A stretch of 17,719 bases of DNA from Jatrophihabitans sp. (lineage in GTDB: Bacteria > Actinomycetota > Actinomycetes > Mycobacteriales > Jatrophihabitantaceae): the NCBI GenBank assembly GCA_004299665.1, contig SCQZ01000417.1:1-17719 (forward strand), given 5' to 3'. Position 1 is the first letter of the stretch; each line of letters begins with the position of its first letter. Of the stretch, positions 7,034-14,631 are shown piece by piece. Made by a program: the position numbers and the translations under genes. The notes beneath the pieces were generated by a model that was not told where the DNA came from, made no database searches, and saw nothing but the letters and a program-made list of their open reading frames with translations.

Positions 7034-8815
7034 GTGGATCGCACGCCCAACGGCAAGCAGCAGCCGGCGAAGCACTTGTTCGTCACCGGGGGCGTGGCCT
7101 CCTCGCTGGGCAAGGGCCTGACCGCCTCCAGCCTCGGCTCGCTGCTCAAGGCACGCGGCCTGCGCGTCACCATGCAGAAGCTGGACCCCTACCTGAACGT
7201 CGACCCGGGCACGATGAACCCGTTCCAGCACGGCGAGGTGTTCGTCACCGAGGACGGGGCCGAGACCGACCTGGACATCGGCCACTACGAGCGATTCCTG
7301 GACACCGACCTGGTCGGCTCGGCGAACGTGACGACCGGGCAGGTCTACTCGAGCGTGATCGCCAAGGAGCGACGCGGCGAGTACCTGGGCGACACGGTGC
7401 AGGTGATCCCGCACATCACCAACGAGATCAAGGCGCGCATCCGCGCGATGGCCGAACCGGGGCTGGACGGCACGGTCCCGCACGTCGTCATCACCGAGAT
7501 CGGCGGCACGGTGGGCGACATCGAGTCGCTGCCGTTCCTGGAGGCGGCCCGGCAGGTGCGCCACGAGATCGGCCGGGACAACTGCTTCTTCCTGCACGTG
7601 TCGCTGGTGCCCTACCTCGCGCCGTCCGGTGAGCTCAAGACCAAGCCGACCCAGCACTCGGTGGCCGCGCTGCGCAGCATCGGCATCACGCCCGACGCGA
7701 TCGTGTGCCGCAGCGACCGGGATCTGCCCGAGAACGTCAAGCGCAAGATCTCGCTGATGTGCGACGTCGACGCCGAGGCCGTGGTGGCCGCCGTGGACGC
7801 CCCGAGCATCTACGAGATCCCGAAGGTGCTGCACGCCGAGGGGCTGGACGCCTACGTGGTGCGCAGGCTGGGGCTGCCGTTCCGCGACGTCGACTGGACG
7901 GTGTGGGGTGACCTGCTGGACCGCGTTCACCACCCCAGGTCCGAGGTGACGGTGGCGCTCGTCGGCAAGTACGTCGACCTGCCCGACGCCTACCTGTCGG
8001 TGGTCGAGGCGCTGCGCGCGGCCGGGTTCGCCCACCGCGCCCAGGTGCATATCAGGTGGGTGCCGTCGGACAGCTGCCAGACCCCGTCGGGCGCGGCGCA
8101 CGCGCTCGGCGGCGTGGACGCGATCCTGGTACCCGGCGGCTTCGGCATCCGCGGCATCGAGGGCAAGGTCGGCGCGCTGCGCTACGCGCGCGAGCGGGGC
8201 ATCCCGACCCTGGGGCTGTGCCTCGGGCTGCAGTGCATGGTCATCGAGGCGGCCCGCAACCTCGCCGGCATCACCGAGGCGAACTCCGCCGAGTTCGAGC
8301 CGGACACGCCGGACCCGGTGATCGCGACCATGGCCGACCAGGTCGCCGCCGTGAGCGGGGAGGCCGACCTCGGCGGCACGATGCGCCTGGGGGCCTATCC
8401 GGCCGTGCTGGTCGCGGGGTCGACGGTGGCGCAGGCATACGGCGCCACCGCCGTCTCCGAGCGGCACCGGCACCGCTACGAGGTCAACAACGCGTACCGC
8501 GAGCGGCTGCAGGCGGCCGGACTGGTGATCTCCGGCACCTCGCCGGACGGCCGGCTGGTCGAGTTCGTCGAGCTCCCGGCCGAGGTCCATCCCTTCTACG
8601 TCGGGACGCAGGCCCATCCCGAGCTCAAGTCGCGCCCGACCCGGCCGCACCCGCTCTTCCGGGCCTTCGTCGGCGCGGCACTGGACTACGACGCGGCCGA
8701 GCGGCTCCCGGTCGAGATCGACGACGGTCGCCCGGACGGCCCGGCGCACGACGGCAGCGGCCCCCGGTCCGACGCCGCGGCGCGCGCCGTGCCCGCCGCG
8801 CTGTCCACGGCATGA
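7034..8815 (+). CDS. pyrG: CTP synthase (glutamine-hydrolysing)
   Basis: This 593-aa enzyme aminates UTP to CTP using glutamine and ATP. The N-terminal synthetase domain (about 12-280) begins KHLFVTGGVASSLGKGLTAS and contains LDPYLNVDPGTMNPFQHGE and EIGGTVGDIES. The C-terminal class I glutaminase domain (about 305-560) has the nucleophile Cys396 in GLCLGLQCMV and the His528/Glu530 pair in AHPEL. Identity to mycobacterial PyrG is evident along the length. The last 30 or so residues are an Asp/Ala/Pro-rich, probably disordered tail, as seen in other actinobacteria. I chose GTG 7034 because it sits 8 nt after an extended -10, while the frame's earlier GTG (7016) would overlap the promoter. The stop overlaps the Nudix start (ATGA). 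Confidence 0.96.
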   Translation: MDRTPNGKQQPAKHLFVTGGVASSLGKGLTASSLGSLLKARGLRVTMQKLDPYLNVDPGTMNPFQHGEVFVTEDGAETDLDIGHYERFLDTDLVGSANVTTGQVYSSVIAKERRGEYLGDTVQVIPHITNEIKARIRAMAEPGLDGTVPHVVITEIGGTVGDIESLPFLEAARQVRHEIGRDNCFFLHVSLVPYLAPSGELKTKPTQHSVAALRSIGITPDAIVCRSDRDLPENVKRKISLMCDVDAEAVVAAVDAPSIYEIPKVLHAEGLDAYVVRRLGLPFRDVDWTVWGDLLDRVHHPRSEVTVALVGKYVDLPDAYLSVVEALRAAGFAHRAQVHIRWVPSDSCQTPSGAAHALGGVDAILVPGGFGIRGIEGKVGALRYARERGIPTLGLCLGLQCMVIEAARNLAGITEANSAEFEPDTPDPVIATMADQVAAVSGEADLGGTMRLGAYPAVLVAGSTVAQAYGATAVSERHRHRYEVNNAYRERLQAAGLVISGTSPDGRLVEFVELPAEVHPFYVGTQAHPELKSRPTRPHPLFRAFVGAALDYDAAERLPVEIDDGRPDGPAHDGSGPRSDAAARAVPAALSTA

Positions 8816-9435
8816 CCGCCCGGACGGCGGGCGCCTACCGCGTCACCGGATCCCGGCAGGAGTTCACCGGGAAGATCCTGTCCGTGCGGGTGGACCGGGT
8901 GCTCATGAGCGACGGCACGGTCGCGGAGCGGGAGGTCGTCGCGCACCCGGGGGCCGTCGGCGTGGTCGCGCTGGACGACACAGGGCAGGTGGTGCTGGTC
9001 AACCAGTACCGCCACCCGGTGCGCAGCCGGCTGGACGAGCTGCCCGCGGGGCTGCTGGACGTGGCCGGCGAGCCCGCGCTGGCGGCGGCGCAGCGCGAAC
9101 TCGCGGAGGAGGCGCGGCTGCAGGCGGCGACCTGGCACGTGCTGGTGGACCTGTACACCTCGCCCGGGATGAGTGACGAGGCGATCCGGATCTTCCTGGC
9201 GCGGGACCTGCGTCCGGTGGCGGACGGCGGCGCCGCGTTCGTCGCCGAGGCCGAGGAGCTGACCCTGACCGTGCACCGGGTGCCGCTGGAGCGCGCCGTG
9301 GCCGGTGCGCTGTCCGGGGAGATCACGAACGCGGCCTGCGTCGCGGGTGTCCTGGCCGCCGCTCACGCCTGTGACCGCGGGTGGAGCACGCTGCGCCCGG
9401 CGGACGCGCCGTGGCCGGCCCGCCCGGGCCGCTGA
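8812..9435 (+). CDS. Nudix hydrolase, ADP-ribose pyrophosphatase type (Rv1700-like)
   Basis: This 207-aa protein should hydrolyse ADP-ribose or a related nucleoside diphosphate to AMP plus a phosphorylated sugar. The Nudix box spans about residues 80-102, with GLLDVAGEPALAAAQRELAE followed by EARL; R95, E96, E99 and E100 are the metal-binding core. YTSPGMSDE at about 115-123 contains the Pro downstream of the box that is typical of ADP-ribose pyrophosphatases. LVNQYRHPVRSRLDELPAG is the usual lead-in strand region. It is closely similar in layout to M. tuberculosis Rv1700, which also follows pyrG. Start ATG 8812 overlaps the pyrG stop by 4 nt, so it is translationally coupled and shares the pyrG promoter. 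The exact substrate is inferred from the family. Confidence 0.9.
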   Translation: MTARTAGAYRVTGSRQEFTGKILSVRVDRVLMSDGTVAEREVVAHPGAVGVVALDDTGQVVLVNQYRHPVRSRLDELPAGLLDVAGEPALAAAQRELAEEARLQAATWHVLVDLYTSPGMSDEAIRIFLARDLRPVADGGAAFVAEAEELTLTVHRVPLERAVAGALSGEITNAACVAGVLAAAHACDRGWSTLRPADAPWPARPGR

Positions 9436-10410
9436 GTGTCCGTGAGCTCGCCGCCCGCCCGGCGGCTGTCCGTGTCGCGGGTGGTGCGCGACTTCCTCGA
9501 CCACCTCGCCGTCGAGCGCGGAGCCGCCGCCAACACGCTGTCGTCCTACCGGCGCGACCTGGGCCGCTACGCCGCATACCTCGCCGCGGCCGGTGTCGAC
9601 ACCATCGACCGGGTCGAGGCCCCGGCCGTCGGCGGCTTCCTCGCCCACCTGCGCGAGGGCGACGCCGACCACATGCCGCTGTCCGCGAGCTCGGCGGCCC
9701 GGGCCGTCGTCGCGGTCCGCGGCCTGCACCGGTTCGCGCTGCGTGACGGCCTGGTGGCCGTCGACGTCTCGCGCGAGGTCAAGCCGCCGACGCCGCCGCG
9801 GCGCCTGCCCAAGGCGCTCGCCCAGGAGGAGGTCGAGCGGCTGCTGGAGGCGGCCGGTTACGCCGGCACCCCGCTGGCCCTGCGGGACCGGGCGCTGCTG
9901 GAGGCCCTGTACGCGACCGGCGCGCGGATCTCGGAGGCGGTGGGCCTCGCCGTGGACGACCTCGACACCGACGAGCGCACCGTGCTGCTGACGGGCAAGG
10001 GCGGCAAGCAGCGACGCGTGCCGTTCGGCAGCTACGCCGCCCGTGCCGTCGAGGCCTATCTGGTGCAGGCACGCCCGGCCCTGTCGGCCGCCGGGACCGG
10101 CGGGCCGCGGCTGTTCCTGAACTCCCGGGGCGGGCCGCTGTCCCGGCAGTCCGCCTGGCTGGTGCTCAAGGCGGCGGCGGAGCGGGCCGGGCTGGCCGGC
10201 GGGATCTCGCCGCACACGCTGCGCCACTCGTTCGCCACCCACCTGCTCGACGGCGGCGCGGACGTGCGGGTCGTGCAGGAACTGCTCGGCCACTCGTCGG
10301 TGACCACGACCCAGATCTACACCCTCATCACCGTCGACCGGCTGCGGGAGGTCTACGCGACGGCCCATCCCCGCGCGCGGCTCGACCCCGTCGGCACCGC
10401 GATGAGATAG
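9436..10410 (+). CDS. xerD: Site-specific tyrosine recombinase XerD
   Basis: The 324-aa recombinase resolves chromosome dimers at dif sites, acting with XerC (not in this window) and activated by FtsK at the septum. The N-terminal SAM-like core-binding domain (about 15-110) includes FLDHLAVERGAAANTLSSYRRD. All catalytic residues of the C-terminal domain are visible: R164 (GARISE), K188 (GKGGKQR), H260 and R263 (HTLRH), H286 (LLGH) and the nucleophile Y295 (TTTQIYT). The start may be GTG 9436, directly after the Nudix stop, or GTG 9442; neither has a clear Shine-Dalgarno, which suggests coupled translation. The TAG stop (10408-10410) is also the first half of the parA -10. Position in a conserved housekeeping block argues for XerD rather than a phage integrase. 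Confidence 0.92.
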   Translation: MSVSSPPARRLSVSRVVRDFLDHLAVERGAAANTLSSYRRDLGRYAAYLAAAGVDTIDRVEAPAVGGFLAHLREGDADHMPLSASSAARAVVAVRGLHRFALRDGLVAVDVSREVKPPTPPRRLPKALAQEEVERLLEAAGYAGTPLALRDRALLEALYATGARISEAVGLAVDDLDTDERTVLLTGKGGKQRRVPFGSYAARAVEAYLVQARPALSAAGTGGPRLFLNSRGGPLSRQSAWLVLKAAAERAGLAGGISPHTLRHSFATHLLDGGADVRVVQELLGHSSVTTTQIYTLITVDRLREVYATAHPRARLDPVGTAMR

Positions 10411-10413
10411 CCT
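10408..10413 (+). promoter_or_regulatory. -10 element TAGCCT overlapping the xerD stop codon
   Basis: TAGCCT (10408-10413) matches TAnnnT, and its TAG is the xerD stop. The parA ATG at 10422 begins 8 nt after its last base, without a Shine-Dalgarno, so a leaderless or nearly leaderless parA mRNA is predicted. TCGACC at 10382-10387 resembles a -35, but the spacer of 20 nt is long. Confidence 0.5.
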
Positions 10414-10421
10414 GCGCAGCG

Positions 10422-11345
10422 ATGGCCCAGCCGACCCCACCGCCTGACGCGCCCGCCGCCGAGCCCGACTCGGGCGAACTGTTCGCCGTACCCCCGGCCA
10501 AGGCATCCGCCGACCCGGCCCGGGCTCGCACGCCGCGGGAGCTGCCCGAGCCGCCGCCGCTGACCACGCACGGCCCGGCGCGGGTCATCGCGCTGTGCAA
10601 CCAGAAGGGCGGGGTCGGCAAGACGACCTCGGCCATCAACCTCGGCGCCGCCCTGGCCGAGCTGGGGCGGCGGGTGCTGCTGGTCGACTTCGACCCGCAG
10701 GGTTCGCTGTCGGTCGGTCTCGGTGTGAGCCCCCACCAGCTGGACCGCAGCATCTACAACCTGCTGATGGAACCCGGCGTCGGCCTGGACGACATCCGGC
10801 TCAAGACCTCCATCACCGGGGTGGACCTGCTTCCGAGCAACATCGACCTGTCCGCCGCCGAGGTCCAGCTGGTCACCGAGGTCGCCCGCGAGCACGCGCT
10901 CACCCGGGCGCTGGCGCCGGCGCTGCCCGAGTACGACTTCGTCCTGGTCGACTGCCAGCCCTCGCTGGGGCTGTTGACCGTGAACGCGCTCACGGCCGCG
11001 GACGGCGTCATCATCCCGCTCGAGTGCGAGTTCTTCAGCCTGCGCGGCGTCGCGCTGCTGCTGGACACGGTGGAGAAGGTGCGCCAGCGCCTCAACCCCC
11101 GGCTGGTGATCGACGGCATCCTGGCGACCATGTACGACGGCCGCACCACCCACGGCCGCGAGGTGTTCAGCCGGGTCCTGGAGGCCTTCGGCGACCAGGT
11201 GTTCGACACCGTCGTGAACCGCACCGTGCGCTTCCCGGAGACCACCGTCGCCGGGGAACCGATCACCACCTGGGCGCCCTCGTCGAACGGCGCCGCCGCC
11301 TACCGGCACCTCGCCCGCGAGGTGCTGGCCCGCTCGCACGGCTGA
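10422..11345 (+). CDS. parA: ParA/Soj-type chromosome partitioning ATPase (no adjacent ParB)
   Basis: This 307-aa protein is a MinD/ParA-family ATPase. After a Pro/Ala/Asp-rich, probably disordered N-terminus of about 50 residues, the deviant Walker A motif KGGVGKTT is at 62-69. VLLVDFDPQGSLS is the A' region and FVLVDCQPSLGLLT the Walker B-like strand. No ParB gene or parS-like sequence is seen here. This copy matches the ParA that sits with scpAB in actinomycetes (Rv1708 position), distinct from the oriC-proximal parAB. A role in segregation with the ScpAB condensin is inferred from context. It opens a unit, parA-scpA-scpB-rluB, with a 5-nt gap to scpA, and appears to have its own leaderless promoter. 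Confidence 0.92.
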   Translation: MAQPTPPPDAPAAEPDSGELFAVPPAKASADPARARTPRELPEPPPLTTHGPARVIALCNQKGGVGKTTSAINLGAALAELGRRVLLVDFDPQGSLSVGLGVSPHQLDRSIYNLLMEPGVGLDDIRLKTSITGVDLLPSNIDLSAAEVQLVTEVAREHALTRALAPALPEYDFVLVDCQPSLGLLTVNALTAADGVIIPLECEFFSLRGVALLLDTVEKVRQRLNPRLVIDGILATMYDGRTTHGREVFSRVLEAFGDQVFDTVVNRTVRFPETTVAGEPITTWAPSSNGAAAYRHLAREVLARSHG

Positions 11346-11350
11346 GCGGC

Positions 11351-12211
11351 ATGGGCGTGACCGAGGTCCAGGAGGTGCGCGGAAGCGCCGATCCGCCCGC
11401 GCCGGAGCGGGCGTTCCGGGTGCGACTGGACAACTTCGAGGGACCCTTCGACCTGCTGCTGACCCTGATCAGCAGGCGCCGGCTGGACATCACCGAGGTC
11501 GCGCTGTCACAGGTCACCGACGAGTTCATCTCCTACCTGTCCGCGGCGCAGGAGTGGGACCTCGGGCAGGCCAGCGAGTTCCTCGTCGTCGCCGCGACCC
11601 TGCTGGACCTCAAGGCCGCGCGCCTGCTGCCGGCCGCGGACGTCGAGGACGAGGAGGACCTGGCGCTGCTGGAGGCGCGCGACCTGCTGTTCGCGCGGCT
11701 GCTGCAGTACCGGGCCTACAAGCTCGCCGCCGCGCACCTGGCCGAACTCGAGCGCACCGCCGGGCGCCGGTACGGGCGTGCCGTCGAACTGGAGGCGCGG
11801 TTCACCGAACTGCTGCCCGACGTGGTGATCGGCCTGGACCCGGACCGGCTGGCAGAGCTCGCGGCAGCGGCGCTGCGCCCCCACCCGGCCCCGTTCGTCC
11901 CGGTCGAGCACGTCCATGCGCCGCGTGTCAGCGTGCGCGAGCAGATGGCGATCCTGAGCGACCGGCTGCGGTCGCGCCCGTCGGCGACATTCCGGTCCCT
12001 GGTGGCGGACTGCGGGTCGACCCTCGAGGTGGTGGGCAGGTTCCTGGCGTTGCTCGAGCTGTACCGCGACGGTGCGGTGGCCTTCGACCAGGCGGCCGCC
12101 CTGGCCGAGCTGCGGGTTCGCTGGACCGAGGGCGCGTACGCGGACCCCGTGGGCGGGGCCACCGGCGGGGCCGACAGCGGTCGCGACCTGGTTGACGAGG
12201 AGTACCGATGA
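11351..12211 (+). CDS. scpA: Segregation and condensation protein A
   Basis: The 286-aa kleisin subunit of the SMC-ScpAB condensin closes the SMC ring and helps compact and separate chromosomes. The family's hallmark N-terminal NFEGPFDLLLTLI is at residues 29-41, followed by ISRRRLDITEVALSQVTDEF. EFLVVAATLLDLKAARLLP is the typical second helix, and a C-terminal winged-helix region lies at about 210-270 (FRSLVADCGSTLEVVGRFLA). ATG 11351 lies 5 nt after the parA stop; a GTG six bases later is an alternative, and neither has a strong Shine-Dalgarno. The C-terminus carries a Gly/Ala-rich tail and overlaps scpB by ATGA, so the two partner proteins are made by coupled translation. Confidence 0.93.
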   Translation: MGVTEVQEVRGSADPPAPERAFRVRLDNFEGPFDLLLTLISRRRLDITEVALSQVTDEFISYLSAAQEWDLGQASEFLVVAATLLDLKAARLLPAADVEDEEDLALLEARDLLFARLLQYRAYKLAAAHLAELERTAGRRYGRAVELEARFTELLPDVVIGLDPDRLAELAAAALRPHPAPFVPVEHVHAPRVSVREQMAILSDRLRSRPSATFRSLVADCGSTLEVVGRFLALLELYRDGAVAFDQAAALAELRVRWTEGAYADPVGGATGGADSGRDLVDEEYR

Positions 12212-12831
12212 CGCAGCACGGGGTCGGCACCGGGAACGGCGCGCAGTCCGGGGCCGCCCCGCAGCAGCTGCCGGCCGACCCGGCGCAGCTGGCCGCCGCG
12301 ATCGAGGCGATCTTGCTGGTCGCCGAGTCGCCGGTGAGCGCGACGGCGCTCGCCGCCGCGGTGCAGCAGCCGGTTCCCGACGTGCGTCACGCGATCGAAC
12401 TGCTGCGCCTCGGGTACGACGAACGGCAGGCGGGGATCGAGTTGCGCGAGGTCGCGGGCGGGGTGCGGCTCTACACCCGCCCGGAGTACGCACCGTACGT
12501 CGAGATGTTCGTGCAGGACGGGCAGCGCAGCCGGCTGAGCCAGGCGGGGCTCGAGACACTGGCGGTGATCGCCTACAAGCAGCCGGTGACGCGGGCGCGC
12601 GTGTCGGCGATCCGCGGCGTGAGCGTCGACGGGGTGGTCCGCACCCTGCTCGCACGGGGGCTGATCGTCGAGGTGGGCACCGACCCGGACACCGGTGGCG
12701 GCCTGTACCGGACCACCGACCTGTTCCTGGAGAAGATGGGGCTGCAGGACCTCGCGCAACTGCCGTCGCTGGCGCCGCTGCTCCCCGACCTGGACGGGCT
12801 CGATCTCGACGAGGCCTATGACCGGCGCTGA
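12208..12831 (+). CDS. scpB: Segregation and condensation protein B
   Basis: The 207-aa partner of ScpA dimerises and binds the kleisin. Two winged-helix domains are evident. The first (about 28-105) holds LAAAIEAILLVAESPVSATA and GIELREVAGGVRLYTRPEY. The second (about 110-180) holds LSQAGLETLAVIAYKQPVTR, RGVSVDGVVRTLLARGLI and LYRTTDLFLEKMGL, all strongly conserved in ScpB. The first 25 residues are a low-complexity Gly/Gln/Ala lead. Start ATG 12208 overlaps the scpA stop and has a strong GAGGAG site at 12197-12202. It overlaps rluB by 14 nt at its 3' end. Confidence 0.94.
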   Translation: MTQHGVGTGNGAQSGAAPQQLPADPAQLAAAIEAILLVAESPVSATALAAAVQQPVPDVRHAIELLRLGYDERQAGIELREVAGGVRLYTRPEYAPYVEMFVQDGQRSRLSQAGLETLAVIAYKQPVTRARVSAIRGVSVDGVVRTLLARGLIVEVGTDPDTGGGLYRTTDLFLEKMGLQDLAQLPSLAPLLPDLDGLDLDEAYDRR

Positions 12832-13564
12832 CGCCGAGGGGGTCCGGCTGCAGAAGGTGATGGCGGCGGCGGGGGTGGGCTCGCGGCGTGCCTGCGAGGT
12901 GCTGATCGCCGCGGGCCGGGTCGCCGTCGACGGGCGCACCGTGACCGAACTCGGCACGCGTGTCGACCCGGCGGTCGCGGTGGTCACCGTCGACGGCAAC
13001 CGGATCAAGACCCGTGCCGACCTGGTCTATCTCGCGCTGAACAAGCCCCGGGGCGTGTTGAGCGCGATGAGCGACTCCCGGGGCCGCCCCACCGTCGCCG
13101 ACCTGGTCGCGGACCGGCCGGATCGGCTGTTCCACGTCGGGCGCCTGGATGCCGACAGCGAGGGGCTGCTGCTGCTGACCAACGACGGTGAGCTCGCGCA
13201 CCGGCTCATGCACCCGGCGTTCGGCGTCGCCAAGACCTACCTGGCGACCGTCCCGGCCCCGGTCCGGCGCGATGTCGGGCGCAGCCTGCGGGAGGGGATC
13301 GAACTCGACGACGGCCGGGTCCGGGTGGACCGGTTCCGTGTGGTGCAGGCCAGCGGGGAGCGCGCGATCGTGGAGGTCGTGCTGCACGAGGGTCGCAAGC
13401 ACGTCGTGCGCCGCATGCTCGCCGCGGTCGGGCATCCCGTCGAGCGGCTCGTGCGGACCGCGATCGGCCCGGTGCGCCTGGGCGGGCAGCGCGCCGGCTC
13501 GGTGCGCGAGCTCACCCCGGCCGAACTCGCGGCGCTGTTCCGCGCGGCCGGGGAAGTAGGCTGA
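12818..13564 (+). CDS. rluB: 23S rRNA pseudouridine synthase, RluB/RsuA family
   Basis: This 248-aa RsuA/RluB-family enzyme converts a specific rRNA uridine to pseudouridine, probably U2605-type in 23S rRNA, although RsuA-type 16S activity cannot be separated by eye. An S4 domain covers about residues 9-55 (LQKVMAAAGVGSRRACEVLI). The catalytic block FHVGRLDADSEGLLLLTNDG contains the nucleophilic D111. LALNKPRGV and EGRKHVVRRMLAAVGHPVERL are further family motifs. The ATG at 12818 lies inside the end of scpB (14-nt overlap) with GAGG at 12811-12814; the frame is open further upstream but only as a shadow of scpB. It is the standard neighbour of scpAB in many bacteria. The TGA stop shares its T with a -10-like TAGGCT for aroH. 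Confidence 0.92.
   Translation: MTGADAEGVRLQKVMAAAGVGSRRACEVLIAAGRVAVDGRTVTELGTRVDPAVAVVTVDGNRIKTRADLVYLALNKPRGVLSAMSDSRGRPTVADLVADRPDRLFHVGRLDADSEGLLLLTNDGELAHRLMHPAFGVAKTYLATVPAPVRRDVGRSLREGIELDDGRVRVDRFRVVQASGERAIVEVVLHEGRKHVVRRMLAAVGHPVERLVRTAIGPVRLGGQRAGSVRELTPAELAALFRAAGEVG
13557..13562 (+). promoter_or_regulatory. -10 element TAGGCT at the rluB end, before aroH
   Basis: TAGGCT (13557-13562) fits TAnnnT. Its final T is the first base of the rluB TGA stop. The aroH GTG at 13571 lies 8 nt downstream with no Shine-Dalgarno, again predicting a leaderless start. The hexamer lies inside the last rluB codons, so it constrains that protein's C-terminus. Confidence 0.45.
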
Positions 13565-13570
13565 CGCGCC

Positions 13571-13933
13571 GTGGCGGTGCGAGCGGTGCGAGGCGCGATC
13601 CAGGTCGAACGGAACGACCGGGAACAGATCCTGCAGGGCACCACCGAACTGGTCCGCGAGGTGCTGCACCGCAACGAGATCGATCCCGACGACCTGATCA
13701 GCATCGTCTTCACGGCCACCCCGGACCTCACCGCGGAGTTCCCGGCCTACGCGGCCCGGCTGCTGGGGCTGACCGACGTCCCGCTGCTGTGTACCACCGA
13801 GATCGCGGTCCCGGGGTCGATGCCGCGCGTGCTGCGACTGCTGGCCCACGTGCAGACCAACCGGTCCCGGGCGCAGATCCGTCACGTCTACCTGCGGGGT
13901 GCCGCCGCGCTGCGGACCGACCTGCCCCAATAG
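13571..13933 (+). CDS. aroH: Chorismate mutase, AroH class
   Basis: This 120-aa monofunctional chorismate mutase converts chorismate to prephenate, the first step towards Phe and Tyr, and should be a trimer like Bacillus subtilis AroH (127 aa). The active-site residues align: R7 in VRGAI, R63, C74 and E77 in LLCTTEIAV, R89 in MPRVLR, and Y107 plus R115 in HVYLRGAAALR. The GTG start at 13571 follows a -10-like element by 8 nt; no Shine-Dalgarno is present. Its TAG stop begins another TAGCGT hexamer. Prephenate dehydrogenase, which I recall next to it in Streptomyces-type gene orders, is not present here. Confidence 0.92.
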   Translation: MAVRAVRGAIQVERNDREQILQGTTELVREVLHRNEIDPDDLISIVFTATPDLTAEFPAYAARLLGLTDVPLLCTTEIAVPGSMPRVLRLLAHVQTNRSRAQIRHVYLRGAAALRTDLPQ

Positions 13934-13957
13934 CGTCGCGACCCGGCTCGGTAGCCT
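13931..13957 (+). promoter_or_regulatory. Tandem -10-like hexamers before cmk
   Basis: TAGCGT (13931-13936) begins with the aroH stop codon, and TAGCCT (13952-13957) lies 15 nt after it. The second ends 6 nt before the cmk ATG at 13964, the best leaderless spacing in the window. The first would give a leader of about 20 nt without a Shine-Dalgarno, so it may be coincidental or a second start. Confidence 0.5.
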
Positions 13958-13963
13958 CGACGG

Positions 13964-14626
13964 ATGCCGTTCACCGGAGTGGTGGCCCTCGACGGCCCGT
14001 CCGGTACGGGCAAGTCGACGGTCGCGCGGCGCCTGGCCCGCCTGCTCGGGGCCCGCTACCTGGACACCGGGGCGATGTACCGCGCGGCGGCCCTGGCCGT
14101 GCTCCGGGCCGGCGCCGACGCCGACGACCCGGTCGCCGTCGCCCGCGTCGTGGAGCGGGCGCGGATCGCGATCTCGGCCGATCCCGACGCGCCCGGTATC
14201 ACGCTGGACGGCGTGGACGTCAGCGCTGAGATCCGCTCCGGCGAGGTCACCGCCGCCGTGTCGGCCGTGTCCGCGGTGCCCTCCGTCCGCGCGCTGCTCG
14301 TCGAGGCGCAGCGCCGCGTCATCGGGTCGTGCGCGTCGCCGGGGATCGTCGTCGAGGGCCGCGACATCGGCACGGTGGTCTGGCCGATGGCGCGCCCGAA
14401 GGTGTACCTCACCGCGACGCCGCAGGTGCGCGCCCGCCGCCGCGCGGGCGAACTGCCCGGCGTCGACGTCGACGCGGTGGCCGCCGACATCGCCCGTCGG
14501 GACCGGCTGGACAGCAGCCGGGCGGTGAGCCCGCTGGCCGTCGCGAAGGACGCGATCGAACTGGACACCACCGACCTGGACGTCGGGCAGGTCGTCGACC
14601 GGCTGGCCGAACTGGCCGCCGGCTGA
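13964..14626 (+). CDS. cmk: Cytidylate kinase
   Basis: This 220-aa nucleoside monophosphate kinase phosphorylates CMP and dCMP with ATP, feeding RNA, DNA and CDP-lipid synthesis. The P-loop GPSGTGKS is at residues 11-18. YLDTGAMYRAAAL follows, and the large CMP-binding insert typical of bacterial Cmk covers about 70-110. VVEGRDIGTVVWP carries the conserved GRD. RRDRLDSSRAVSPLAVAKDA, then LDTTDL, is the family C-terminal motif. ATG 13964 lies 6 nt after a -10-like TAGCCT and has no Shine-Dalgarno, so translation is probably leaderless. It is followed 5 nt later by der; in some actinobacteria cmk and der are fused, but here they are separate genes in different frames. Confidence 0.95.
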   Translation: MPFTGVVALDGPSGTGKSTVARRLARLLGARYLDTGAMYRAAALAVLRAGADADDPVAVARVVERARIAISADPDAPGITLDGVDVSAEIRSGEVTAAVSAVSAVPSVRALLVEAQRRVIGSCASPGIVVEGRDIGTVVWPMARPKVYLTATPQVRARRRAGELPGVDVDAVAADIARRDRLDSSRAVSPLAVAKDAIELDTTDLDVGQVVDRLAELAAG

Positions 14627-14631
14627 CGGGC

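Noticed and set aside
9436..10410. xerD as a mobile-element integrase, with tRNA-Pro as an attachment site
   Set aside because: The recombinase sits in a conserved housekeeping order, is 5.6 kb from the tRNA, and no duplicated tRNA 3' end, phage gene or composition shift is seen.
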